Positions 50,841-58,700 of a stretch of DNA of 64,000 bases are shown in pieces (position 1 is the stretch's first letter; every line of letters begins with the position of its first letter). The position numbers were made by a program, and so were the translations under genes. The notes under the pieces are model-generated. The model was given only the letters and a program-made list of their open reading frames with translations. It had not been told where the DNA came from and did no database searches. This DNA is from Phycisphaerae bacterium (GTDB lineage: Bacteria > Planctomycetota > Phycisphaerae > Phycisphaerales > Phycisphaeraceae), in assembly GCA_030432595.1 (NCBI GenBank), contig JAUIGU010000019.1:1-64000 (forward strand), in the 5' to 3' direction.

Positions 50841-51521
50841 CTATCGCCTGAGCTTGACCGCCAACTGTTCCCGCAGGGACGCCACCGTGTCGCGCAAGTG
50901 GGTCAGCGCCGCGTCGTTTCCCATGGCCAGCAGTTCGTCGGGGTCGACCGGGTCTCCGTAGACGCAGCCGATGGTGCCGGTGAGCTTCGGCAGCTTCCGT
51001 CCTTTGGGCCAGGCGTCGAACGAGCCCTCGAGCGCCACCGGCACGACCTTGGGCTTGGCGCGTTTGATCAGGAGCATGACGCCGGGCTGGAAGTCGTGGA
51101 CGTGGCCGTCTTCGGTGCGGCCGCCCTCGGGAAACACGAGGACGGCGTGGCCCTGCTTGAGCTTCTCGATGCAGGCCTTCATCGCCTTGAGGTCGCCGGC
51201 CCCGGAGTCCTGGTCGACCGGGATGGCGTCGAAGGGGATGACCAGCGCGCGGTACAGCGCCGAGTCCCACAGGGTTTTTCGCGCGAGCGGCCGGAACTGG
51301 CGTTTGCTGCCGCCGAGGCCGACGACGATGGGGTCGAGGTAGCTCTGGTGGTTGGCGAGCAGGAGCACGGGCCCGGTGTCGGGAATGTTCCGCACGCCGT
51401 AGGCCCGGAACCGGTAGCACGCGACGAACCAGACGAAGGTGATGAAGTGATAGCCCTGCCACCACAGGATGCGGTGGATCGGCGTGCCGGGTTGGCGGGC
51501 GCGGAGGCGGGTCAGAAGCAT
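50841..51521 (-). CDS. plsC: Lysophospholipid acyltransferase (PlsC-like)
   Basis: 226 residues. 1-acylglycerol-3-phosphate acyltransferase-type domain: catalytic HX4D as NHQSYLD (H58, D63), RPLARKTLWDSALYRALV block and VFPEGGRTEDG (substrate Glu). One hydrophobic segment (about 20-35) associates it with the membrane. Probably acts in phospholipid synthesis. Both flanks are inverted-array elements (IA-9 and IA-10). No Shine-Dalgarno or leaderless hexamer is evident. Confidence 0.88.
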   Translation of the reverse strand: MLLTRLRARQPGTPIHRILWWQGYHFITFVWFVACYRFRAYGVRNIPDTGPVLLLANHQSYLDPIVVGLGGSKRQFRPLARKTLWDSALYRALVIPFDAIPVDQDSGAGDLKAMKACIEKLKQGHAVLVFPEGGRTEDGHVHDFQPGVMLLIKRAKPKVVPVALEGSFDAWPKGRKLPKLTGTIGCVYGDPVDPDELLAMGNDAALTHLRDTVASLREQLAVKLRR

Positions 51522-51526
51522 TGGAA

Positions 51527-51728
51527 ACCACAGATGAACACAGATGAACGCAGATTAAGAACGAGAAAAGTCAGCACTCAATCCCGTGAACGCGGAGCAA
51601 ACATCCGTTGACGTCCGACTTCATGGCCTTGCCACCCAATAAGTTCCCGGAGTTCAATCTGTGAACATCTGCGGAATCTGCGGATAAACCAATCATCCGT
51701 GTGTATCGGCGTTCATCGGTGGTTTCAT
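51527..51728. repeat. Inverted-array element IA-10 (CACAGAT units) between plsC and cmk
   Basis: Left arm 51527-51559: ACCACAGATGAACACAGATG then AACGCAGATTAAG. Right side 51654-51728 carries two inverted sub-arrays: GCAGATTCCGCAGATGTTCA-type and ACCACCGATGAACGCCGATA-type. Same unit as IA-3 (CACAGAT) but the roughly 95 bp between holds no gene, as if emptied. The right end encodes the last residues of cytidylate kinase (KPPMNADTHG). Confidence 0.75.
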
Positions 51729-52397
51729 ACTGGCTTTCACACGGTTCTCTAATTCATCCAGCACCTCGTCCAGCGTCATGGCGCTGGTGTCGATGCGCTC
51801 GGCGTCTTCGGGGCAGATGAGCGGCGCGGTCTTGCGGGTGGAGTCTTTGCGGTCGCGCTGGGTGATCTGCCGGCGGATCTCGGCGACGTCGGCGATGCGG
51901 CCCGCTTCCCGCAGTTGGGCGGCGCGGCGCTGGGCGCGGACGGTGGCGTTGGCGTCGAGGTAGAACTTCACGTCCGCGTCGGGGAACACGACCGAGCCCT
52001 GGTCCCGGCCCTCGGTGACCAGGCGCGGGTGGTCCCGGCCGATCTGTTGTTGTTCGCGCACAAGGACGTCGCGCACCCCCGACAGCGCGGCGACGTCGGA
52101 GACGCCGGCCGTCACGTCGGGATCACGAAGCCGGTCGGTGACGTCCTGATCGCGGACGTACAGCCGGGGCGGGTCGGTGTCCCAGTCGAAGCGGAGCGGG
52201 CAGTTGCGGGCAAGCTCGACGACGTAGTAGGGCTCGTCGGCGACCTCGATCCCGCGCGCGAGGGCCATGGCGGTGACGCCGCGGTACATCGCCCCGGTGT
52301 CGAGGAACTCCAGGCCCAGGCGTCGGGCGAGGCGGCGGGCGACCGACGACTTGCCGGAGCCTGCGGGGCCATCGAGCGTAACGATCAGGCGGTCCAT
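51693..52397 (-). CDS. cmk: Cytidylate kinase
   Basis: Phosphorylates CMP and dCMP. 234 residues from the ATG at 52397, which has TACATT 8 nt upstream. P-loop LDGPAGSGKSSVARRLA at residues 8-24, FLDTGAMYRGVT, LVTEGRDQGSVVFPDADVKF and QRDRKDSTRKTAPL. The C-terminal tail after ENRVKA is encoded by array IA-10. An upstream extension of the frame runs through array IA-11 and was rejected. Confidence 0.95.
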   Translation of the reverse strand: MDRLIVTLDGPAGSGKSSVARRLARRLGLEFLDTGAMYRGVTAMALARGIEVADEPYYVVELARNCPLRFDWDTDPPRLYVRDQDVTDRLRDPDVTAGVSDVAALSGVRDVLVREQQQIGRDHPRLVTEGRDQGSVVFPDADVKFYLDANATVRAQRRAAQLREAGRIADVAEIRRQITQRDRKDSTRKTAPLICPEDAERIDTSAMTLDEVLDELENRVKASMKPPMNADTHG

Positions 52398-52452
52398 CAC
52401 CGGGGAATGTAGCGGCTCGGGATTGCGGTGGGTTGAGGGAGACGCTCGCGCG

Positions 52453-52530
52453 GGTCTGGGGCTTGGGGGATGGGGTCTGGACGAACCATCCGAACGCTCT
52501 GCATTCCCAAGCCCCAGACCCCATACCCAC
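52453..52530. repeat. Inverted-array element IA-11 (7-nt G-rich units) between cmk and the M50 gene
   Basis: Left arm 52453-52480: TCTGGGG CTTGGGG GATGGGG TCTGG. Right arm 52505-52530, inverted: TATGGGG TCTGGGG CTTGGGA. The same G-rich unit family as IA-8. It lies between divergent start codons, near both promoters. Confidence 0.8.
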
Positions 52531-52594
52531 GCCACGAGCGTTCTGACGTAGTGGTCACCCCGCAGCCCCGGGCCGCAACCGATACCCTTTGCCC

Positions 52595-53257
52595 ATGCAG
52601 TTGTTCATCACGCACCTGTTCAGCGAGAACCCGGCGGATCGGTTCTTCTTTTTCTGCGTCGTGATTGCGGTGGTGGTGAGCATCGTGCTGCACGAGTTGG
52701 CGCACGGGTGGATGGCGATCCGGCTGGGGGACGACACGCCGATCCGGCTGGGGCGGATGACGGGGAATCCGCTGGTACACATGGGGCCGTGGTCGCTGCT
52801 GGCGTTGGCGATCGCGGGGATCGCGTGGGGGCAGATGCCGATCGACCCCAGCCGACTCCGGGGCCGGTACGGCGGGACCAAGGTCGCGCTGGCGGGGCCG
52901 GCGATGAACCTGCTGCTGGCGGTCGTTTGCCTGACGGCGTTTGCGGTGTGGGTCGGTCTTGGCGGCAACGCGACAGACGGGACGGTCGCAGGCAACGGTC
53001 AGCAGATGCTCTGGATCGGCGGGATGATCAACTTGGTGTTGATGTGCTTCAACCTGATGCCGATCCCGCCGCTGGACGGCAGCCACGTCGCGGCGGACTT
53101 GAGCGCCGGGTACCGCCGGTTTGTCAGCGACCCGGCGAACCAGGGGGCGCTGATGATCGGGTTCTTCTTCGCGTTCGCGATGAGCCAGCCGTTGATGATC
53201 TTGTGTACGCGCGTGGCGGTGAACTACATCGGGCTGATCCGCGGAGTCGTGTCGTAA
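52595..53257 (+). CDS. Site-2-protease-like membrane peptidase (M50 family)
   Basis: 220 residues from the ATG at 52595, with TACCCT 6 nt upstream. Zinc site HELAHGW (H33, E34, H37) in the first helix region; the third ligand is the Asp in NLMPIPPLDGSHV (about residue 160). Compact M50 of the YwhC/FtsH-independent type with about five helices and no PDZ domain. Substrates are unknown; intramembrane cleavage of regulators such as anti-sigma factors is the family role. Confidence 0.88.
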   Translation: MQLFITHLFSENPADRFFFFCVVIAVVVSIVLHELAHGWMAIRLGDDTPIRLGRMTGNPLVHMGPWSLLALAIAGIAWGQMPIDPSRLRGRYGGTKVALAGPAMNLLLAVVCLTAFAVWVGLGGNATDGTVAGNGQQMLWIGGMINLVLMCFNLMPIPPLDGSHVAADLSAGYRRFVSDPANQGALMIGFFFAFAMSQPLMILCTRVAVNYIGLIRGVVS

Positions 53258-53288
53258 GCGTTCGGCCGACCGTGCGCGGAGAAAGTGT

Positions 53289-53930
53289 TTACGCGGCCTT
53301 GGCTTCGTCGTCTTTGCGCTGCCGCAGGTGGGTGCGGAGCATGTCGTAGGCCTGCTGGAGTTCGACGAAGCGTTCCTGGCTCTCGGGTTTGTCGCAGACG
53401 TCGGGGTGGCAGGTGCGGACCAGCCGGCGGTGGGCGTCGCGGACCTGTTCGGGCGTCGCGTCGTCGGGCAGCTCGAGGGTCTTGAGGTAAGGCGAGAGGT
53501 CGAGCTCGGCGGTGATCTTCGGAGCAGGTTTGCCGTTGGAATCGCCGTTGGACTGGCCGTCGCTGGTGCCGGCGTCGCGGTCGTCTTCGGGCAGGAAGCC
53601 GAACTTGGCGATCTTGCCGATGCGCACGGCCTGCTGTTCGGTGATGCCGATGAACTTGAGCCCGATCTCGTGGCCCTTGATCCAGCCGGTCTTGCGGACC
53701 CAGCAGCAGCGGGCGTTGACGGACTCGACGCCGGCGGCGGTGCGCAGCTTGATCGCCGCGGCCGTGCCCGGCTGCAGCGCCGGCTTGCCGGAACACGCGA
53801 CGCGCATCCCCCCGGCCGACACGTCGAGCACGTCGCCCAGCGGGCACTTCACCTTGCCCTTGGCGCTGTGGCGTTCGTGGCGGCGCTCGGCCTTGCCGGC
53901 CTTTCCTTTCTTGTCTCCGGCTTTACCCAT
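53289..53930 (-). CDS. PilZ-domain / J-domain fusion protein
   Basis: 213 residues from the ATG at 53930. A Lys/Gly-rich start (MGKAGDKKGKAGKAERRHER), then a PilZ-like domain (GDVLDVSAGGMRVACSG matches DxSxxG; VRKTGWIKGHEIGLKFIGI closes it), a linker rich in Asp/Ser/Gly, and a C-terminal J domain (SPYLKTLELPDDATPEQVRD, RTCHPDVCDKPESQERFVEL, AYDMLRTHLR) with the HPD motif intact near residue 175. J domains stimulate Hsp70 (DnaK); PilZ domains often bind c-di-GMP. A c-di-GMP-tuned co-chaperone is the inference. Confidence 0.85.
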   Translation of the reverse strand: MGKAGDKKGKAGKAERRHERHSAKGKVKCPLGDVLDVSAGGMRVACSGKPALQPGTAAAIKLRTAAGVESVNARCCWVRKTGWIKGHEIGLKFIGITEQQAVRIGKIAKFGFLPEDDRDAGTSDGQSNGDSNGKPAPKITAELDLSPYLKTLELPDDATPEQVRDAHRRLVRTCHPDVCDKPESQERFVELQQAYDMLRTHLRQRKDDEAKAA

Positions 53931-54080
53931 GCAAGGGTTATCGACACGCGGCAGAGGCGGCTTGACGTGAGTCGGGAAAGCAGCGGGTCCGGGAATAAGC
54001 CCGCGGATCGTGCAGCGAACGGGTCTGCGGGCGGGTCCATCGATCGATCGCAGCGTGGGCCGTGTCAATCCTCACGAGGT

Positions 54081-55361
54081 TCATGGGGTGGCGTGGGGTG
54101 GCGGTGCTGCCCGGTTTGTCGCGTTCGTGCCGTAGAGGAACACCAGAACCTCGCCGAAGCGCCGGGCCCACGCCGCCTCGTTGTGCTCGCCGCCTTCCAC
54201 GAGGGCCCAGCGCACGTCTACGTCGCGCTCACGCAACCGTTCGGCCAACGTCTCGGCGTGTCGGACATGCCGGCTCAACTCCTCGGCCGCCCCGCCGCCC
54301 TCTCGGTCGCCCATGTCGATCCAGTACCGCGCGTCGTCCGGCAGTGTTTCGCCGTAGCCCTCGACCAGCGCCTCGGGCGCGACCCACAACGCCGGCGACA
54401 TCGCCACGGCCGCACCGAAGCGCTCGGGGTACGCATCGACCAGGTGCAGCGCGATCACGCCGCCCAGCGAGCTGCCGCCGGTCGCGCGGTTGGCCCGGCC
54501 CTCCGCAACGCGGTATTCCGCTTCGAGCGTCGGCAGTACGTCATTGATGACCCACGCCGCGTAGTCGTCGCCCCGGCCGCCCAGTTCCATGGCGCGGGGC
54601 GGGTCGCCGCGCTGAAGCGTCACCGCCGGGCCGAGGTATTCCTGTGCCCGGGCCGCGCCGGCGTTGTCGATGCCGACGAGGATGACCGGTTCGATCTTGC
54701 TTGCCTCGATCAGCGCCGTCGCGGTTTCGTCGGCCCGCCACTCCGTACCGAACGCGCTGGTCGCCGCGTCGAAGAGGTTCTGGCCGTCGTGCATGAGCAG
54801 GAGCGGGTACCGGCGATCCGCGTTGGTCTGCTCGTTGTAACCGGGCGGCAGCCAGACGCGCACGATCCGGCCCGGGATGTCGCCCTGGCCCTCGACGCGG
54901 TGCAGGCGGAGGTCGCCCGTGACCGTCGAAGCCGGCCGCGCCGGTTCATCATCGTTTGGCGCGCGCCAGCGCTCGACGCGCAGGTCAAGCGTCTCGTACC
55001 CGGCCACCGTGTGTGTGCGGTTTGGGCGTTCGCCGCCGTCGGCGGTTTTCTCGACGGTGTCCCAGCTCCCGAGGGTGACTTTGAATTCCAGGGTTGTGCT
55101 CAATTGAACAGGCAGTCGGCCACGGAACACGCCGTCGTCCCCGCGTTCCAGCACCAACCCGCGTCCGGACCACTCGCCCAGCAGCACATGGTTGCCGCTG
55201 AGATGGATCTCCGCATCGTCGGGCGTGTCGTCGGGCATGTGCGCCACGAAACGCAGCACGACCTCGCCTTCGGGGACCAGCGATGCGTCGTCGGCGGATA
55301 CCGAAAACACCCAACCCCACACCGCCAGCCATACGAACATACGGAACGCGGTCTGCATCAC
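54081..55361 (-). CDS. Exported esterase (esterase D/Fes-like) with N-terminal starch-binding-like domain
   Basis: 426 residues. Signal peptide about 1-23. Residues about 30-125 resemble a CBM20/CBM48-like beta-sandwich (VVLRFVAHMPDDTP, IHLSGNHVLLGEWSGRGLVL, LEFKVTLGSWDTVEK). The alpha/beta-hydrolase domain follows: RYPLLLMHDGQNLFD, nucleophile Ser in TGGSSLGGVIALH, Asp in WIDMGDREGGG, His in VEGGEHNEAAWARR. Feruloyl or acetyl esterase activity on polysaccharide is plausible. The start overlaps the haemoglobin gene stop (GTGATG), indicating cotranslation. Confidence 0.85.
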   Translation of the reverse strand: MMQTAFRMFVWLAVWGWVFSVSADDASLVPEGEVVLRFVAHMPDDTPDDAEIHLSGNHVLLGEWSGRGLVLERGDDGVFRGRLPVQLSTTLEFKVTLGSWDTVEKTADGGERPNRTHTVAGYETLDLRVERWRAPNDDEPARPASTVTGDLRLHRVEGQGDIPGRIVRVWLPPGYNEQTNADRRYPLLLMHDGQNLFDAATSAFGTEWRADETATALIEASKIEPVILVGIDNAGAARAQEYLGPAVTLQRGDPPRAMELGGRGDDYAAWVINDVLPTLEAEYRVAEGRANRATGGSSLGGVIALHLVDAYPERFGAAVAMSPALWVAPEALVEGYGETLPDDARYWIDMGDREGGGAAEELSRHVRHAETLAERLRERDVDVRWALVEGGEHNEAAWARRFGEVLVFLYGTNATNRAAPPPHATP

Positions 55362-55756
55362 CGGTTCATCATAAAGCTCGCGACGTCCGCGAAGAAGGGG
55401 CGGAGGACGTCGATCACCTGGCCGGGGATTTCGGCCTCCGCGAGCGCGGCGTCCATGTGCGAGACCCAGCGGTCGCGGGCCCGCCGGTCGATGGGGAAGG
55501 GCATGTGGCGCATGCGGAGTCGCGGGTGCCCGCGCTGCTCAATGTAACGCGGCGGGCCGCCGAACCGGAAGACGAGGAAGTCGCGCAAACGCTGTTCCGC
55601 GCCGGCCCAGTCGTCGGCCGGGTACATGGGCGAGAGCACGTCGTCTTCGTGCACGCGTCGGTAGAACGCGGCGACCAGCCGGGCGAAGCCGTCTTCGCCA
55701 ATCACGTTGAAAACGGTTACCTCGGGTGGGTCGTGTGTACCGTCTGTGCCGGTCAT
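55358..55756 (-). CDS. glbO: Truncated haemoglobin, group II
   Basis: 132 residues from the ATG at 55756. TACGTT ends 7 nt upstream. Group II features: FARLVAAFYRRVHEDDVLSP, the FRFGGPPRYIEQRGHPRLRM block and the proximal haem His in RMRHMPFPI, then RDRWVSHMDAALAE. These proteins bind O2 or NO and are usually linked to redox or NO detoxification. First gene of a two-gene unit with the esterase. Confidence 0.92.
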   Translation of the reverse strand: MTGTDGTHDPPEVTVFNVIGEDGFARLVAAFYRRVHEDDVLSPMYPADDWAGAEQRLRDFLVFRFGGPPRYIEQRGHPRLRMRHMPFPIDRRARDRWVSHMDAALAEAEIPGQVIDVLRPFFADVASFMMNR

Positions 55757-55847
55757 GACGCCGAACGTAACGACACAACGCCTTGACGACAAAAGGAGAA
55801 CACCAAAAACGAACACCGGACGCGCGAACCGGCGCGGGGGCGCGGCG

Positions 55848-55853
55848 TACAAT
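55848..55853 (+). promoter_or_regulatory. Putative -10 element of hpf
   Basis: TACAAT, followed by a leader of about 20 nt and a clear AGGAG (55870-55874) before the ATG at 55881. A conventional leadered promoter, in contrast to the divergent glbO start. Confidence 0.5.
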
Positions 55854-55880
55854 GGTCTGATTCCCCAACAGGAGACGGCC

Positions 55881-56195
55881 ATGCAGATCCAGATCAACTT
55901 CGGCAGCGTTAAGAACAGTGAAGCGATCGAGCAGCGTGTGGAAGACGCGGTGCAGCGGGCGTTCGAGCACTTCGCGGACCGGGTGACCCGCGTCGAGGTG
56001 CACCTGCACGACGACAACGCCAAGAAGGCCGGGCCGCACGACAAACGCGTGGTGATGGAGGCCCGGCCCGCGGGCTTCGACCCCCTGGCCGTCGAGCACG
56101 GCGGCGACGATCTGTACAAGGTCATCGACGAGACGGCCGGCAAGCTCGGGCGCGCGGTGAAGAACAAGCTCGAGCGGGCGGGGGCGAAGGCGTAA
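55881..56195 (+). CDS. hpf: Ribosome hibernation-promoting factor, short form (HPF/RaiA family)
   Basis: 104 residues. Beta-alpha-beta fold of the S30AE family: MQIQINFGSVKNSEAIEQRV, FEHFADRVTRVEVHLHDDN, DKRVVMEARPAGFDPLAVE and LYKVIDETAGKLGRAVKNKL. Binds the 30S subunit and blocks mRNA/tRNA sites during stationary phase. Lacks the long-form C-terminal domain, so 100S dimer formation would need other factors. Divergent from glbO. Confidence 0.88.
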   Translation: MQIQINFGSVKNSEAIEQRVEDAVQRAFEHFADRVTRVEVHLHDDNAKKAGPHDKRVVMEARPAGFDPLAVEHGGDDLYKVIDETAGKLGRAVKNKLERAGAKA

Positions 56196-56311
56196 CGCTC
56201 AATCGAAACGACGGCGAACACATGTCGACTTGAGATGTCGTTCGGTGGTCGCCGCGGGATTCACGCTGAAGACACGCGGGGTTTGCGTTCTGCGCAGGCA
56301 CCCTCCCCCGG

Positions 56312-56330
56312 CCCCTCCCATGGGGAGGGG
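56312..56330. repeat. CCCCTCCC/GGGAGGGG hairpin
   Basis: An 8-bp GC stem with a 3-nt loop between convergent hpf and the M55 peptidase gene, preceded by a related CCCTCCCCCGG. Could act as a terminator stem, but no T run follows on either strand. Confidence 0.5.
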
Positions 56331-56358
56331 AGTTCATTTTCGCACACGATGAGGCGGA

Positions 56359-57171
56359 TCAGTACGGCCAGAACTGGTCCCACGCGGTCATCCAGTCGTC
56401 GGCTTTAGACTTGACTTCGAGCGGGCCGGTGAGTTCGACGCCCGTGCGACCCATGAAGCGGTTGGCGGTGTCGGCGGTAGAGAGGTCGATCGTGATGGTC
56501 GTGGGTTTGGCGGGGACGTAGGGCTTCGTTTTGATCGGTGAGGTCAGCGCTTTCTTTGTGCCTTCCTCGATCATCGTCCGGGCCTTGGCGGGCGAGAAGT
56601 GACGGGCGGAGTAGCGGGTGAGGCCGTGCTTGACGGCGACGGTGTGCAGGCCGTCGCCGAGCAGTTCGACGCCCTCGCGACACGTCGCGGTGTCGCCGGT
56701 GATCAACACAACCGGAACGCCGTAGTGCCCGCAGAGCGCGGCGTTGATGCCGAACTCGCCGACCTCGTCGTCGTTGAACATGACACGTCGCCAGGTGGTG
56801 GTGGAGATGGTGTGGCACATGACGCCGTCGGGCGTGTTGGAGCGGGCGTGCATGCCGACCATGAGCGCGGCGTCGCAGCCGTCCTCGAAGATCTCGACGT
56901 AGCGGCCCCACTCGTGCCCGGTGACCCATTCGAGGTCGTCGTGCAGGAGCTCGGGGACCCAGGAGTTGAACGTGCCGTCGCCGCCGGCGCCGTGGCAATC
57001 GACGGCGACGACGCGCGTCGCGCCGGCGGCGAAGGCGCCGCGCGCCGCGGCGCTGATCTCTTCGGTGTAGAGGCGTCGGCCTTCTTCGTAACGCGGGGCG
57101 TTGTAGTTGACCTGGTCCCAGCGGGTGATGCCCGCCACGCCTTCCATGTCCGCCATGATGAGGATGCGCAT
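56359..57171 (-). CDS. M55 family metallopeptidase (D-aminopeptidase DppA-like)
   Basis: 270 residues. Zinc-binding residues start with Asp8 and Glu10 in MADMEGVAGI; DCHGAGGDGTFN and the His in GMHARSNTPDGVMCHT follow, with GVPVVLITGDTATCREG. In Bacillus DppA cleaves D-Ala-containing peptides; the preferred substrate here is unknown. TAGACT ends 6 nt before the ATG, and the gene diverges from cls with only 35 bp between start codons. Confidence 0.9.
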   Translation of the reverse strand: MRILIMADMEGVAGITRWDQVNYNAPRYEEGRRLYTEEISAAARGAFAAGATRVVAVDCHGAGGDGTFNSWVPELLHDDLEWVTGHEWGRYVEIFEDGCDAALMVGMHARSNTPDGVMCHTISTTTWRRVMFNDDEVGEFGINAALCGHYGVPVVLITGDTATCREGVELLGDGLHTVAVKHGLTRYSARHFSPAKARTMIEEGTKKALTSPIKTKPYVPAKPTTITIDLSTADTANRFMGRTGVELTGPLEVKSKADDWMTAWDQFWPY

Positions 57172-57206
57172 GGCCGGAGTCTAAGCGGTGGAGATACGAT
57201 CTGGCC
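57172..57206. promoter_or_regulatory. 35-bp divergent promoter region (dppA-like / cls)
   Basis: Holds two outward-facing hexamers: TAGACT for the minus-strand gene (57178-57183) and TACGAT for cls (57195-57200), each exactly 6 nt before its start codon. The -10 elements are 11 bp apart, so each -35 region lies in or beyond the other promoter. Confidence 0.6.
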
Positions 57207-58700
57207 ATGCCGCCCCCTGGTTACACCCTGGCCGCCGTATCTGACTTTTCGTGGTTGGCCGCCTTGGTCTTTGCGCTCGACTGGGCGTTGCGGCTGGGGA
57301 CGGCGGTGCGCATCGTGATGCGGCGTCAACCGGTGGAGGTGGCGCTGTCGTGGCTGGCGTTGGTGATGCTGCTGCCGATCGTGGGGGTGATCGCGTACTG
57401 GACGCTGAGCGAGGTGCGGATCGGTCGCAAGCAGGCGCGGAAGTTCTTCGCGGTCCACGCGGCGTACGAACGTTTCATCGGCACGCTGCGCGGCCACCCC
57501 GAAACCGGCCGCGCGGACGAGACGCTCGACGCGCGGTTCACGCACCTGGCCCGCCAGGCTGAGCAGGTCGCGGGCATCCCCGCCCTGCCCGGCAACGCGC
57601 TCGAGCTGATCCCCCACACCACCGATGCGCTCAACGACATCGCCGCGGCGATCGGGCGGGCGAAGCGGCGCGTCGACATGGTGTACTACATCTTCCTGGA
57701 CGGGCGGGCCTCGCAGCCGGTGCTCGATGCGCTGGCGGACGCGGCGCAGCGCGGCGTGACGTGCCGGGTGCTGGTGGACGCCATCGGCAGCCGGCCGTTC
57801 CTCAAGTCGCCCCACGCCGACGCCTTGCGAACCGCCGGCGTCGACCTGCGCGCCGCGCTGCCCGCGCGTCTGTGGCGCGTGCTCATCCAGCGGATCGACC
57901 TGCGGAACCACCGCAAGCTCACGGTGATCGACGGGGAGGTCGCGTACACCGGCTCGATGAATCTCGTCGGTCCCCGGCGGCTCAAACGCGCCACGAACGT
58001 CGGGCCCTGGATCGACGCGGTGGTGAAGGTCACGGGCCCGGCGGTCGCGCCGCTGTACGCGATGTTCCTTGAGGACTGGGAGGCCGAGACCGGCGACACG
58101 ACCGACGACCTCGACGACGTCACCGCCGACGCCATGCCGCGGCGCGACGGCCCGGCGTGGGTGCAGGTCGTGCCCAGCGGCCCGCACGTCCAGGGCCAGT
58201 CGATCCGCGAGTTGGTGATCTCGACCATCTACGCGGCGCGGGAGAAGATCACGCTGACCACGCCGTACTTCGCGCCCGACGATGCGCTGCTGACCTCACT
58301 CACCTCGGCGGCGGCACGGGGGGTCAAGGTGACGCTGATCCTCCCCGACCGCGGCGACTCCGTGATCGCCTACCACGCCGGCAACGCTCACCTGGCGCAG
58401 CTCATGGAGGCGGGTGTGCAGGTCGCGCGGTTCCGCGGCGGCGTGCTGCACACGAAGTCGCTCACCGTCGATGAAGACGCGACGCTCATCGGCACGGTCA
58501 ACTTCGACATGCGCAGCTTCTACCTCAACTTCGAGCTGAGCCTGCTGGTCTATGACGCCGCGTTCGCGCGACAGATGATCGCGCTCCAACAGGCGTACTT
58601 GGACCGATCCACGCTGATCGACCTGGAGGGCTGGGCGGCCCGGCCGTGGTCGCAGCGGCTACTGGAGAACACGCTGCGGCTGGCGGGCCCGATCGTCTAG
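57207..58700 (+). CDS. cls: Cardiolipin synthase (phospholipase D family)
   Basis: Condenses two phosphatidylglycerols into cardiolipin. 497 residues. Two N-terminal helices (about 10-30 and 45-65) anchor it in the membrane. HKD motif 1 is NHRKLTVIDG near residue 234 and HKD motif 2 is HTKSLTVDED near 414. The supporting blocks VAYTGSMNL and GTVNFDMRSFYLNFE follow each. Leaderless start as described for the divergent region. Length and topology match bacterial ClsA. Confidence 0.95.
   Translation: MPPPGYTLAAVSDFSWLAALVFALDWALRLGTAVRIVMRRQPVEVALSWLALVMLLPIVGVIAYWTLSEVRIGRKQARKFFAVHAAYERFIGTLRGHPETGRADETLDARFTHLARQAEQVAGIPALPGNALELIPHTTDALNDIAAAIGRAKRRVDMVYYIFLDGRASQPVLDALADAAQRGVTCRVLVDAIGSRPFLKSPHADALRTAGVDLRAALPARLWRVLIQRIDLRNHRKLTVIDGEVAYTGSMNLVGPRRLKRATNVGPWIDAVVKVTGPAVAPLYAMFLEDWEAETGDTTDDLDDVTADAMPRRDGPAWVQVVPSGPHVQGQSIRELVISTIYAAREKITLTTPYFAPDDALLTSLTSAAARGVKVTLILPDRGDSVIAYHAGNAHLAQLMEAGVQVARFRGGVLHTKSLTVDEDATLIGTVNFDMRSFYLNFELSLLVYDAAFARQMIALQQAYLDRSTLIDLEGWAARPWSQRLLENTLRLAGPIV

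Noticed and set aside
51560-51653. Remnant gene in the core of IA-10
   Set aside because: Short frames on both strands (for example MALPPNKFPEFNL) gave no recognisable similarity, so I call the core empty rather than a pseudogene.
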